The notes beneath the pieces were generated by a model that worked only from the letters and a program-made list of their open reading frames with translations, had not been told where the DNA came from and made no database searches. From Gemmatimonadota bacterium (GTDB taxonomy: Bacteria > Gemmatimonadota > Gemmatimonadetes > Gemmatimonadales > GWC2-71-9), in contig QHUL01000076.1 in NCBI GenBank assembly GCA_003222115.1, forward strand, positions 1-40,938: a stretch of DNA of 40,938 nucleotides, given 5' to 3'. This document shows positions 6,947 through 15,827 of the stretch, one piece after another. The translations under genes and the position numbers were made by a program. The first letter of the stretch is position 1. Each line of letters opens with the position of its first letter.

Positions 6947-9900
6947 CGCTGTTCGACGTCGTCAGCCGCCAGCGCCGCTTCGTCTACCTCCTCGTGGCGC
7001 TGCTCAGCGTCGCCGGCGTGTGGGCGGGTCTGGTATTGCCCTCGGCGATCTACCCGGAGCTCAACTTCTCCCGCATCAAGATCGTCGCCCAGGGCTCGAC
7101 CCTCGGTGCGCGGCAGGTGGTCTTCAGCGTCACCCGGCCCTTGGAGGAGGCTGTGAGCATCGTGCCGGGGGTGACACGGGTGCGGTCGCACTCGATCCGG
7201 GGCGCGAGCGAGATCGCGATCACGTTCGCCCCCAGCACCGACATGGGCTACGCGCTGCAGCTCGTGCGCGCGCGCGTGAACCAGGTGCAGGCCACCTTCC
7301 CGCCGGACCTCGACATCGAGGTCGAGCGCCTGACCCCGTCGTTGTTTCCCATCCTGTCGTACAACCTCGAGGGCGGCGACCCCGCCACGCTGTACGACAT
7401 CGCCCGCTACGACATCAAGCCGCTGATCTCGCGCGTGCCCGGGGTCGGGCGGGTGGAGGTCCAGGGCTCGGACATCCGGGAGATCGAGGTCGTCACGGAT
7501 CCGGCGCGGCTGGCCGCGACCGGGCTCACCTATACGGACCTCGCCGACGACATCCGGCGGGCGGTAACGGTGCAGGCGGTGGGCCGAGTGGCGCAGGACT
7601 ACCGGCAATACCTCATCGTCACCGATCAGGAGGCCCGCAGCCCGGAGGACATCGGCGCGGTGGTGCTCCGGAACGGGCTGCGGGTGCGCGACGTGGCGAC
7701 GGTGCGCGTGGGCACCGAGGACCACGTCCGCGTCATCGCGGGCGACGGCAAGCCGGCGGCCCTCCTCAACGTCTCGCGGCAGATCGGGGGCAACACGGTC
7801 GCCATCGCGGACAGCGTGGCGGCGATCGTGGCGGCGCTCGGCCCCACGCTGCCGCCGGGCGTCCACCTCAAGGCCGTGTACGATCAGGCCTCGCTGGTGC
7901 GGGACGCCGTGCGCTCCGTGCGCGACGCCATGCTGGTGGGCGCCGCGCTCGCCGTGCTGGTGCTCCTCCTGTTTCTGCGCCACGGGCGGATCACGGCGAT
8001 CAGCGCCGCGTCCATTCCGTTGACGCTCGCCATTACCGTCTTCGTGATGAGCGTCCTGGGGCAGACCTTCAACCTGATGACGCTCGGGGCGATGGCGATC
8101 GCGATCGGGCTCGTTATCGACGACGCCGTGGTGATCACGGAGAACATCGCGCGCCACCTGGCGCTCGGCGGCGCCCGCGTGCGCGCGATCCGCGAGGCCG
8201 TGCAGGAGCTGATCTGGCCCGTCACGACGTCCACCATCACCACGGTGGTGGTGTTCCTGCCGCTCGGCTTGCTGCAGGGCGTGGTAGGCCAGTTCTTCGC
8301 GGCGCTCGCCACGACGCTGACGGTCGCCGTGCTCGTCTCGCTGCTGCTCGCGCTCACGCTCATTCCGTTGCTCGCCGAGCAGTTCGTGACGCCGCACGAG
8401 GTGGCCGCCGTCGCAACGGGCCCGCTGGCGCGCATCCAGCGGGCGCTGGACGCGCTGGCGCCGCGCTACGAGCGCGCGCTCGCCACGGTGCTGCATCATC
8501 CCCGACGCATCGTGGTCGCCGCGACCGTGCTCGTCGCCGCGGGCCTCGCCCTGTGGCGCCTCGTGGGCACAGGGTTCCTCCCGGAGATGGACGAGAGCGC
8601 GTTCGTGCTCGACTACTTCACGCCGGGCGGCACGGCGCTGGCGGAGACGAACCGCGAGGTCGGCGTGGCCGAGGGCGTGCTTGCCGCGACGGCCGAGATC
8701 ACCGGGACGTCGCGCCGCACCGGGGCCGAGCTCGGGATGTTCGCCACGGCGCAGAACTCGGGCGACATCATCGCGCGGCTGCCGCCGCGCAGCCGGCGCT
8801 CGCGCGACGTGTTCGCGGTGATCGACGACGTGCGGGACCGGATCGCGGCGGCTGTCCCCCGGCTGCACATCGAGTTCATGCAGATCCTCGCCGACGTGAT
8901 CAACGACCTCGCGGGCGCGGCACGACCGGTGGAGGTGAAGCTCTACGGCGAGCGGCTCGACACGCTCGAGGCGTACGCGCGGCGGCTCGCGCCCGCGCTG
9001 GAGCACATCACGGGACTGCAGGACCTCTACAACGGGGTGAGCGAGCCCACGGCCGAGCTGCTGATGCGCGTGAACCAGGCGGTGGCGGATCGGATCGGCA
9101 TGACACCGGTGGACGTGGGGACGGCGGTCGGCGCGGCGTTACTGGGGGTGCAGGCGGGCGAGATCCGCACCGAGGACCGGCCCGTCGCCGTGCGGGTGCG
9201 GGCCCCCGACTCGGTGCGGTTCGATCCCCTACGGCTGCGGGCGCTCCCCGTCCTCGGGGCCGGCGCGCGCCACGCCACGCCGCTCGGCAGCCTCGCCAGC
9301 TTCGAGCCCGCCGAGTCGCGGCTCAGCCTCGAGCGGGAGAATCAGCAGCAGATGATCGCCATGACGGCGGACGTCTCCGGCCGCTCGCTCGGCGGAGTGA
9401 TGGGCGACGTGCAGCGCGTGCTCGCTGCCCAGCGGCCGCCCGCGGGCGTGCGCGTCGCGCTGGGCGGTCAGTACGCGAGCCAGCAGGAGGCGTTTCGGGG
9501 ACTGCTGCTCGTGCTGGGCCTCGCGGTGGTGAGCGTGTGCGCCGTGATGGTGGTGCAGTTCGAGTCGTTCGTCGAGCCGCTGGTCGTGCTGCTCGTGGCG
9601 CCGGTGTCGTTCGTGGGCGCGCTGGCGCTGCTGCTCGTCACCGGGACGGCGCTCAACGTCTCCTCGTTCATGGGATTGATCCTGTTGGTGGGGCTGATCG
9701 TGAAGAACGGCATCATCCTGCTCGACTTCACGCGGCTGCGGATGCTGGGCGAGCGGCTGCCGCTCGAAGCGGCGATCCGCGAGGCCGCACGGGTGCGGCT
9801 GCGCCCCATCCTGATGACGACCCTGTGCACGCTGTTCGGCTTGCTGCCACTCGCGCTCGGGATCGGCACCGGGAGCGAGCTGCAACGCCCGCTCGCGTTG

Positions 9901-10020
9901 GCCGTCATCGGCGGGCTCGCGCTCTCCACCCCAATTACGCTGTTCGCGGTCCCGACTCTGCTCGTCGCGATCCGCGGACGCGACTACGTGATCCCGTCGC
10001 TACGGCTCGAGCACCAGTAG
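6943..10020 (+). CDS. RND efflux permease
   Basis: A 1025-residue inner-membrane proton/substrate antiporter of the AcrB/MdtB/CzcA superfamily, with 12 predicted membrane segments and two large periplasmic loops. TM4 carries GLVIDDAVVITEN with the paired Asp393/Asp394, and TM10 carries GLIVKNGIILLDF with Lys921; together they form the proton-relay set of the AcrB type. The N-terminal KIVAQGSTLGARQV and SEIAITF motifs are standard for the family. I see no Met triad that would argue for Cu/Ag (CusA), so the pump may handle organic compounds. It is the last gene of the operon; its 3' end overlaps the convergent beta-propeller gene by 21 bp. The GTG start overlaps the adaptor stop. Confidence 0.95.
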   Translation: MTLFDVVSRQRRFVYLLVALLSVAGVWAGLVLPSAIYPELNFSRIKIVAQGSTLGARQVVFSVTRPLEEAVSIVPGVTRVRSHSIRGASEIAITFAPSTDMGYALQLVRARVNQVQATFPPDLDIEVERLTPSLFPILSYNLEGGDPATLYDIARYDIKPLISRVPGVGRVEVQGSDIREIEVVTDPARLAATGLTYTDLADDIRRAVTVQAVGRVAQDYRQYLIVTDQEARSPEDIGAVVLRNGLRVRDVATVRVGTEDHVRVIAGDGKPAALLNVSRQIGGNTVAIADSVAAIVAALGPTLPPGVHLKAVYDQASLVRDAVRSVRDAMLVGAALAVLVLLLFLRHGRITAISAASIPLTLAITVFVMSVLGQTFNLMTLGAMAIAIGLVIDDAVVITENIARHLALGGARVRAIREAVQELIWPVTTSTITTVVVFLPLGLLQGVVGQFFAALATTLTVAVLVSLLLALTLIPLLAEQFVTPHEVAAVATGPLARIQRALDALAPRYERALATVLHHPRRIVVAATVLVAAGLALWRLVGTGFLPEMDESAFVLDYFTPGGTALAETNREVGVAEGVLAATAEITGTSRRTGAELGMFATAQNSGDIIARLPPRSRRSRDVFAVIDDVRDRIAAAVPRLHIEFMQILADVINDLAGAARPVEVKLYGERLDTLEAYARRLAPALEHITGLQDLYNGVSEPTAELLMRVNQAVADRIGMTPVDVGTAVGAALLGVQAGEIRTEDRPVAVRVRAPDSVRFDPLRLRALPVLGAGARHATPLGSLASFEPAESRLSLERENQQQMIAMTADVSGRSLGGVMGDVQRVLAAQRPPAGVRVALGGQYASQQEAFRGLLLVLGLAVVSVCAVMVVQFESFVEPLVVLLVAPVSFVGALALLLVTGTALNVSSFMGLILLVGLIVKNGIILLDFTRLRMLGERLPLEAAIREAARVRLRPILMTTLCTLFGLLPLALGIGTGSELQRPLALAVIGGLALSTPITLFAVPTLLVAIRGRDYVIPSLRLEHQ

Positions 10021-11034
10021 GGCGAAGGTCCCCGGGAGGATGCTGGGCCGCGGGCGCGGTCGCTCGGGCGTGGGCGCGGGCGGGGGGCCGAAATCGGCGG
10101 TGACGGTGAACAGGCGATGGCTCCTCTCGTCGAGCTCCATGGTGCGCGCGCCGCGCTTCGTCGGCACGTTTCCCACCACCGTGAACTTGTCGGGCGTGTC
10201 CTCGTGCACCACCGTGAGCGTGCCGTCCCCGTTCGAGGCGAACGCCAGCCCGGTGCCGGCATCGAAGCGGCAGGCGTCGACGCCCTGCCCGATCGGCACC
10301 GTGGTGACGAGCTTCCCCGTCGTGGCATCCGAGATCGCCATCAGCTGATTGCGGCAGCCGCTGAACAGCCGGTGATGCGCCCGGTCGATCGCAAGGCCCG
10401 TCGGCGCCTCGCACGGCGCGAGCGACCACTGGCGCGTCACCTTCATCGCGGTGGCGTCGATCTCCGCCACCGCCGCCTTGTCCTCCAGGTTCACGTACAG
10501 CTTGCCGTCACCCGCGGAAACGCCGAACTCGGGGCCGCCGCCGAGCTCGATCGTGCCGATGCGCTTCCCCGACGCGGGGTTGAGCACGCTGGCGGAGTGG
10601 GCGTCCCCGTTGAAGGTGACGATGCGCTTCGTGACGGGATCGTACAGGATCGCGTCGTCGTCCGGCGCGACGGTGGTGTGCCCCACTACCCGGAGCGAAG
10701 CCAGATCGAAGATGGTGACGGCGCTGTCGGCGCCCGAGGTGGCGAAGCCGCGGCCCGTCTCGTACGAGAAGGCAATGCCGTGGGCGCGATTCAAGCCCGG
10801 GATCTCGGCAAGAACCTTGCCGCTCGCGGGATCGACCACCATCACGCGATCCTGACGTGCGATGAACAGGCGGCGGCCCACGGTGTCGAGCGCGACGTAA
10901 TCCCAGCCGCCGTCGCCGCCCAGGACCACGGTGCGGGCGACGTGATAGCCTTGCGCACCAGCGGGGGCGACAGGAGCGACACCGAGCCCCAACAGCACGG
11001 CGCCGCAGGCGAGGACGCGAGACGCGATGGTCAT
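10000..11034 (-). CDS. Secreted YncE-like beta-propeller protein
   Basis: A 344-residue exported protein with a signal peptide to about residue 28 (VAPAGAQG). The mature part is a series of beta-propeller blades with YVTN/YncE-like phrases such as YVALDTVGRRLFIARQDRVMVVDPASGKVL, shown here only by type, and repeated VDP/SGK/IGTIELG elements. Blade repeats occur roughly every 40-45 residues. The C-terminus is Pro/Arg-rich (about residues 318-332) and low complexity. The ATG overlaps the kinase stop by 4 nt (ATGA), so it is co-expressed with the two-component system and might act as its extracytoplasmic sensor partner. The ligand is unknown. It overlaps the RND permease tail to tail. Confidence 0.8.
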   Translation of the reverse strand: MTIASRVLACGAVLLGLGVAPVAPAGAQGYHVARTVVLGGDGGWDYVALDTVGRRLFIARQDRVMVVDPASGKVLAEIPGLNRAHGIAFSYETGRGFATSGADSAVTIFDLASLRVVGHTTVAPDDDAILYDPVTKRIVTFNGDAHSASVLNPASGKRIGTIELGGGPEFGVSAGDGKLYVNLEDKAAVAEIDATAMKVTRQWSLAPCEAPTGLAIDRAHHRLFSGCRNQLMAISDATTGKLVTTVPIGQGVDACRFDAGTGLAFASNGDGTLTVVHEDTPDKFTVVGNVPTKRGARTMELDERSHRLFTVTADFGPPPAPTPERPRPRPSILPGTFALLVLEP

Positions 11035-12320
11035 GACCGCTCCTTGGGAGAGGGATCCGGCGATACGGGAAAGCTAATGGTCACGCGGGTGCCGGCGCCG
11101 CCCGGGGCGGGGCCGATGTCGATGCGCGCGCCGTGCGCGTCGGCGATCCAGCGGGCGATCGCGAGGCCCAGGCCGGCGCCCTCCGCTTCCCGCCGCGCCT
11201 TGTCTCCCCGGTAGAAGCGCTCGAACACGTGGGGCAGCTGCGCGGCGGGGATCCCGATCCCCGTGTCCGTGACGACGACGGCCGCCCGGCCGTCCACCGT
11301 TGCAACGTCGAGCCGGACGCGACCGCCCGCGGGCGTGAACTTGATGGCGTTGTCGAGCACGATCAAGAGCAGCTGACGGACGAGGGCCGGATCGCCGATG
11401 ATCCTCGCCTCTTCGAACGTGCCGACGTCCACGCCGACTGTCTTGTGCTGGGCGAGCGCCCGCACGGCGTCCACCGCTCCGGCCGCGGCGTCATCGAGAT
11501 AGAGCGGCTCCCGCCCGATGGGCCGCTCGCCGGCGTCGGCACGGGCGAGCGTGAGCAGGTCGCCGGCGAGGCCCCCCAGCCGAGCCGTCTCGCGCGCGAT
11601 GGCCTCGAGCATCGCCCGATCGCGCGCGGGCTCGCGATCCTGCCCCAGGCCGACCTCGGCCCTCGTCCGCAAAATCGTGATGGGAGTGCGGAGCTCGTGA
11701 GCGGCGTCCGCCATGAAGCGGCGCATCTGATCCAGCGACCGCTCGATCGGCGCCGTCGATTTGCGCACCAGCAGGTAGCCCCCGCCCGCCACAAGCAGCA
11801 GCGCGACGAGCGCCGCGGCCCCGAACGCCCGGATGAGCGACGCGTACTCGTCTTCGAGCTCCAGCCGGTCCGCGACCGCCGCGGCCACGTAGACCGTGCC
11901 GCTGGACCCGGTGAACCGTTCGGCGTGCAGCCGCAGCTCGTGGTCCGCGGGCGCGCTGAGATTCCGGTCCGTGTGCCCGGTGCGGGCGGCTTCCCGCGCC
12001 GCGTCCTGGATCCAATCCGGAGCGCGCTCGGGCTTGATCGGTCGCCCGCTGGAGTCGAGCAGATAGAGCGAGCGATCGGGAATGTGCAGCTCGTCCACCG
12101 CGTCCACGACCGCTCCCTTGGCGTGTGCCTGCTCGGTCTCGCGGATCCGGGCCGCCTGCATCAGCGCGGCGGACGCGGCCTGGAGTGACGCGTCCAGCTG
12201 ACCGGAGATCTGGCGGCGGACGGCCACGAAGAGCCCGCCCCCGAGCAGCGCGAGCATCAACGTCAGGACGCCCGCGTACCAGAGCGTCAGATCGAGCCGC
12301 AGCCGGGCGAGCGGTCTCAC
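11031..12320 (-). CDS. Sensor histidine kinase
   Basis: A 429-residue membrane kinase. TM1 is at about residues 12-34, a roughly 125-residue periplasmic sensor domain follows, and TM2 is at about 163-186. Next is a short degenerate HAMP, then HisKA with AHELRTPIT (phospho-acceptor His208). The HATPase domain shows the N box LLIVLDNAIKFTP, G1 VTDTGIGIP and G2 GAGLGLAIARWIADAHG. It starts with GTG at 12320, 10 nt after the response regulator stop, and is translationally coupled to the beta-propeller gene downstream. The signal is unknown; location next to a divergent-family efflux operon makes envelope or metal stress possible, but no operator links them. Confidence 0.93.
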   Translation of the reverse strand: MRPLARLRLDLTLWYAGVLTLMLALLGGGLFVAVRRQISGQLDASLQAASAALMQAARIRETEQAHAKGAVVDAVDELHIPDRSLYLLDSSGRPIKPERAPDWIQDAAREAARTGHTDRNLSAPADHELRLHAERFTGSSGTVYVAAAVADRLELEDEYASLIRAFGAAALVALLLVAGGGYLLVRKSTAPIERSLDQMRRFMADAAHELRTPITILRTRAEVGLGQDREPARDRAMLEAIARETARLGGLAGDLLTLARADAGERPIGREPLYLDDAAAGAVDAVRALAQHKTVGVDVGTFEEARIIGDPALVRQLLLIVLDNAIKFTPAGGRVRLDVATVDGRAAVVVTDTGIGIPAAQLPHVFERFYRGDKARREAEGAGLGLAIARWIADAHGARIDIGPAPGGAGTRVTISFPVSPDPSPKERS

Positions 12321-12330
12321 GGGTCGGGCG

Positions 12331-12999
12331 TCACGTGCCGAAGCGGTAGCCCGCGCCGCGCAGCGTCGTGATCAGCTTGGGCTCGAAGCCGTCGTCGATC
12401 TTGCGGCGCAGTCGCGCCACGAGCACCTCCAGCACGTTGACGAAAGGATCGTGGTTGTCGTCCCACACGTGCGCCGTGATCGTGGCGCGGTCGAGCAGGC
12501 GTCCCTGGTGCAGCACGAACAGCTCGAGCAGGGCGAACTCCTTCGCGGTGAGGGTGATCGGCCGGCCGCCGCGGCGTACCTCGCGGGCGGCGACGTCCAC
12601 CTCGAGGTCCGCCACTCGATAGAGCGACGGCGCGAGCGCGGGGCGGCGGCGCGCCAGCGCCTTGAGCCGCGCCAGGAGCTCGCGGAAGGCGAAGGGCTTC
12701 GTCAGGTAGTCGTCGGCGCCGGCCTCGAGCCCGCGCACCCGGTCGTCCAGGGCATCGAGCGCCGTCAGCATCAGGACCGGCGTGGTGGCGCCGCGGCGGC
12801 GCAGCTCGCCGCACAGGTCGAAGCCGGTGCCGCCGGGGAGGCGGACGTCCAGGATGATGACGTCGTAGCTGCCGAGCGTGGTCTGCTTCAGGCCGTCCGC
12901 GAAGCTGGTCGCGAGCGTCGGATCGATGCGCTGCGCGCGCAGGCCGTCGCGCAAGAGGCCCGCCAGCTCGGGATCGTCTTCTATGATCAGTACCCGCAC
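12331..12999 (-). CDS. OmpR/PhoB-family response regulator
   Basis: A 222-residue two-domain transcription regulator. The receiver domain has acidic pocket EDD (residues 7-9), phospho-acceptor Asp51 in ILDVRLPGG, Thr79 in MLTA and Lys101 in LTKPFAF. The C-terminal winged helix begins near residue 128 and includes LTAKEFALLELF and the recognition region VNVLEVLVARLRRKID, ending TLRGAGYRF. Starts with GTG at 12999. It is the first gene of the operon RR, kinase, beta-propeller. The closest match in style is the CopR/CusR/QseB group, which often regulates efflux, but the target is not shown by the sequence. Confidence 0.94.
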   Translation of the reverse strand: MRVLIIEDDPELAGLLRDGLRAQRIDPTLATSFADGLKQTTLGSYDVIILDVRLPGGTGFDLCGELRRRGATTPVLMLTALDALDDRVRGLEAGADDYLTKPFAFRELLARLKALARRRPALAPSLYRVADLEVDVAAREVRRGGRPITLTAKEFALLELFVLHQGRLLDRATITAHVWDDNHDPFVNVLEVLVARLRRKIDDGFEPKLITTLRGAGYRFGT

Positions 13000-13071
13000 T
13001 CGAAGCTCCGGAGCAGGTACGACGGAAGATCGCGAGTGCGACCGGAGGCGCGCCAGAGCGCGGGCGCTACC

Positions 13072-14370
13072 TCACGCCCGCGGCCGGCTCACCATCCAGC
13101 TCACGCCGTAGGCCGAACCCAGCACGGCCATCGCGGCGAGCACCGTCCCCGGCGCCGCCCACGCCGTCCCCACGAACAGCGCCGCGTACACGCCCACGAA
13201 GAGGAGCGGGACGAGCGGGAAGAGCGGCACGAGAAACGGCGCGCTCGGCCGGCGGGCGCGGAGGCGGAACAGTGACAGCACCGTGAATCCGTCGATCACG
13301 ATGATGACCGTGACGGCGAGGCCCAGGAGCGATTGGAACGTGCCGGTCGCGGCGAGCAACACGACGACCGCGCCCACGAGCAGCGTCGCCGCCCACGGCG
13401 TGCCGCCCCGGTTCACGCGCGCCAGGACCGCGGGCGCGAGGCCTTCGCGCGCCATGCCGAAGATGACCCGCGGCGTGACGAACAGGTTGCCGTTAAGCGA
13501 CGCCACCACGACGAGCAGCGCCAGCGCCGCCACGAGCGCGCCGCCTCCGGCCCCCGACACGGCGGCCGCCACATCGCCCGGCACCAGGTTCGAGCCCGCG
13601 ATCCGCTCGATCGGCAGCACCTGGAAGAACGCGGCGTTGAGGACCAGGTACAGCGCCGTCACGATCGCGATCCCGCCCAACAGCACCCGCGGCAGGGTGC
13701 GGTCGGGATCGACTACCTCTTCAGCGATCTTCGCCACGTCGAGGTAGCCGTAGTAGGTCCACACCACCGCCTGGAACGCGAGCGCCAGGGCGGCGAGCGT
13801 CGCGATTCCGGTGGGAGCGGCGGGGAGGGTCGAGCGCCAGCCGGCACCGTCGCCCGCGGCGAACGCCAGCGCGGCGACACCCGCGAGCACGAGCACCTTC
13901 GCGCCGGTCGCGAGGTTCTGCACCCACCGTCCCGAAGCGACGCCCGCGAGGTTCACGGCCGTGAACAGCGCCGCGAGCCCGACCCCCGCCCAGCGCGCGC
14001 TCCCGGGCGCGAGCCCCGCCAGCCGCTCGACGTACTCGCCCGCCACGACCGCGATCGCCGCGATTGCGACGGGATAGGTGGCGAGCGCTTCGCCCCACCC
14101 CACGACGAAGCCCGCCCGCGGGCCGAACGCCTCGCGCACGTACACGTATTTCCCGCCGGCCGCGGGGTGGCGCGTCGAGAGCTCCGCGAAGCAGAGCGCG
14201 CCGAGCAGAGCGACGACACCCCCCAGGATCCAGGCGACGAAGGTGAGCGAGGGGCGGCCGAGGTAGGCGGCCACGAGTCCGGGCGTGCGGAAGATGCCGG
14301 ACCCGACCATGATCCCCACGACCATGGCGAGGCCGTCCACCAGCCCGAGCGAGCGCCTCAGTTGGGCCAT
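13072..14370 (-). CDS. APC-superfamily amino acid permease
   Basis: A 432-residue membrane transporter with about 12 helices. The first helix carries GIMVGSGIFRTPG, the APC substrate-backbone binding motif. Next come GALCFAELSTRHPAAGGKYVYVREAFGP in outline, then FQAVVWTYYGYLDVAKIAEEV in TM6, which resembles LAT-type exchangers. The start at ATG 14370 (MAQLRRSLGLVDG) is chosen over an ATG at 14391 because the extra residues are encoded by a perfect palindrome. No Shine-Dalgarno is seen; the five Ts of a terminator-like hairpin directly precede the ATG. The substrate is probably a neutral amino acid, by family only. Confidence 0.9.
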   Translation of the reverse strand: MAQLRRSLGLVDGLAMVVGIMVGSGIFRTPGLVAAYLGRPSLTFVAWILGGVVALLGALCFAELSTRHPAAGGKYVYVREAFGPRAGFVVGWGEALATYPVAIAAIAVVAGEYVERLAGLAPGSARWAGVGLAALFTAVNLAGVASGRWVQNLATGAKVLVLAGVAALAFAAGDGAGWRSTLPAAPTGIATLAALALAFQAVVWTYYGYLDVAKIAEEVVDPDRTLPRVLLGGIAIVTALYLVLNAAFFQVLPIERIAGSNLVPGDVAAAVSGAGGGALVAALALLVVVASLNGNLFVTPRVIFGMAREGLAPAVLARVNRGGTPWAATLLVGAVVVLLAATGTFQSLLGLAVTVIIVIDGFTVLSLFRLRARRPSAPFLVPLFPLVPLLFVGVYAALFVGTAWAAPGTVLAAMAVLGSAYGVSWMVSRPRA

Positions 14371-14371
14371 G

Positions 14372-14404
14372 AAAAAGTAGGGGCACAGCATGCTGTGCCC
14401 CTAC
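14372..14404 (-). terminator. Perfect 28-nt palindrome followed by TTTTT, touching the permease start
   Basis: GTAGGGGCACAGCA (14377-14390) is followed immediately by its exact complement to 14404. On the minus strand the stem is followed by TTTTT (14376-14372) and then C and the permease ATG (14370). It sits 22 nt after the stop of the DUF4384 gene, so it can end that transcript. The same palindrome type is a known dispersed REP-like sequence in several phyla (from memory). As the two strands are identical it could also block read-through or hide the permease start in RNA. Confidence 0.6.
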
Positions 14405-14426
14405 CGTTCGCGCAAGGAACGCCGTG

Positions 14427-15686
14427 TTACGGCCGGCGCCGTCCCCCTCCCCCTCCCCCGCTTCCGCGGCTCGCCGGCGCGGAGCGACCGCCGCCCCCCC
14501 CGCCGCCCCCCCTGCTCCAACCTCCACCCCCCCCCCCCCCCCCCCCCCCCCCGCCGTCAAAGGAACGGCTCTCGGGACGCCGCGCGGGTGGGCTCGCCAC
14601 GCGATCACCGCGGTCACTGCGGTCACCCCGATCATTGCCGCGCCGCTCGACGGCTCCCTCCGAGCGATCGGGGCGGAGCGACGTCGTGCCCCCGCGCGAC
14701 CACGTCGTGCGGTCACGCACTCCGATCGCGTCCCCCGCGCCCACGCTCACTCTCCGCTCCGGCGCCGTGCCCGAAAGCAGGACTCCCTGCGCGATCCGCA
14801 CGCGCGGGCCGACGCTCGTGACCGTGCGACTGTTCTTGAACGTCAGGCCGCTCCCGAAGCCGTCCCACACACCGTAGCCGGCACGGTAGCCGTAGCCGGA
14901 GTAGCGGTAGCCGTAGTAGCCGAGCCCCACCCCCACCCTCAGGACGTACGGCCGATAGAAGTACGGGCTGTAGAAGAAGGGGTCGTAGCGGAACGGGTCG
15001 TAGAAGTACGCGAAGCGGAACCCCGTGTAATACGGCCCGCAGTAGAACGGATCATAGAAGAAGGGGTCGTAGCACGAGGCGCTGAAGAGCCCGATGTGGT
15101 AGCGGTACGGCAAGCCGTACCCGAAGCCTACGCCGAACGAGGGGTAGTAGCCGTCGCGGTATCCGTGACGGTAGTACGCGGTGGTGGACTCCACGGTGTA
15201 GGTGACGACGTCGTAGTCGAAGCGCGCGTCGCCCGCCATGCGCTGCACCACGTCCACGAGGGCCGCCTCGGCGTCGGAGCCGGTCTGGATGGTTCCCAGC
15301 ACGCGGTAGTCCCAGTGATCTCCGCGCACGAACTCGTCGAACTTGAACGGCGACGCCGACCAGGCGGCGAGCACCACGCCCGATCCCTCGCGCTCGTCCA
15401 CCGCGAACGCCTCGCGGTCGCCGCGGCTCCGCACCTCGAACTTTTTGTGGGCGCGCATGAAGGTGTCGTCCGAAGGATCGATCGGAAACAGCACGCGCAC
15501 TCGACCGTCGGCGTCGGCGCGCACCACCACGAGGTAGCCGTCGGCCGCCGCCCTGACGTACACCTTGGCGCGGTCACCGCGCACGAAGTAGTTGTCCTGA
15601 TTGAGCCAGACGTGAATCGGCGGGTCGTCACTGGCGGCCGCCGCGGACGGCGCGGCCAACGCGAGCGAGACAGCGAGTGCGAGCAT
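14427..15686 (-). CDS. Exported DUF4384-like protein with Tyr-rich middle and poly-Gly tail
   Basis: A 419-residue protein. A signal peptide (LALAVSLALAAPSAAAA) leads into a beta-rich domain of about 120 residues with VWLNQDNYFVRGDRAKVYVRA-type strands and VRVLFPIDPSDD, resembling DUF4384. The middle (about 185-285) is packed with FYDPF/YDPFFY/GYGYR repeats, often seen in surface proteins. The end is Arg/Ser/Gly-rich with RGDRSDRGD, a run of Gly from a 26-base homopolymer, and further Gly clusters. The start at 15686 is preferred because AAGGA lies 4 nt upstream; ATG 15689 is the alternative, and a longer frame to 15731 is unlikely. Frame after residue about 375 depends on the exact homopolymer length. 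Confidence 0.75.
   Translation of the reverse strand: MLALAVSLALAAPSAAAASDDPPIHVWLNQDNYFVRGDRAKVYVRAAADGYLVVVRADADGRVRVLFPIDPSDDTFMRAHKKFEVRSRGDREAFAVDEREGSGVVLAAWSASPFKFDEFVRGDHWDYRVLGTIQTGSDAEAALVDVVQRMAGDARFDYDVVTYTVESTTAYYRHGYRDGYYPSFGVGFGYGLPYRYHIGLFSASCYDPFFYDPFYCGPYYTGFRFAYFYDPFRYDPFFYSPYFYRPYVLRVGVGLGYYGYRYSGYGYRAGYGVWDGFGSGLTFKNSRTVTSVGPRVRIAQGVLLSGTAPERRVSVGAGDAIGVRDRTTWSRGGTTSLRPDRSEGAVERRGNDRGDRSDRGDRVASPPARRPESRSFDGGGGGGGGGGGGWSRGGGGGGGGRSAPASRGSGGGGGGRRRP
14527..14552. repeat. 26-base homopolymer (C on plus strand, G in the coding strand)
   Basis: Twenty-six consecutive Cs lie inside the DUF4384-like gene, about 42 codons before its stop. Tracts of this length slip readily during replication and are classic phase-variation devices, but they are also a common place for sequencing error. 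Confidence 0.95.
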
Positions 15687-15827
15687 CATATCCTTATGTA
15701 TCGCGTACCCCATGGGCAAGAGGGGGTTCAAGAAGCGTGCCGGGTGAGGACACGAGATTCGACGGCGGGTCGCCGCGCCGCGTTAACGCTCGCTCCCAGC
15801 TTTGACCACTCCCGAGGACAGAATGTC

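Noticed and set aside
6943-10020. Copper/silver pump CusA
   Set aside because: No methionine triad seen; the DD and K relay fits general RND pumps, so no substrate was named.
14377-14404. End of an insertion sequence
   Set aside because: No transposase, target duplication or matching second end nearby.
14590-14650. RGDRSDRGD repeats as an adhesion motif
   Set aside because: Low-complexity Arg/Asp repeat in a disordered tail; not evidence of integrin-type binding.
15732-15827. Regulatory RNA between tupA and the DUF4384 gene
   Set aside because: No stable stem or conserved motif could be found in this gap.
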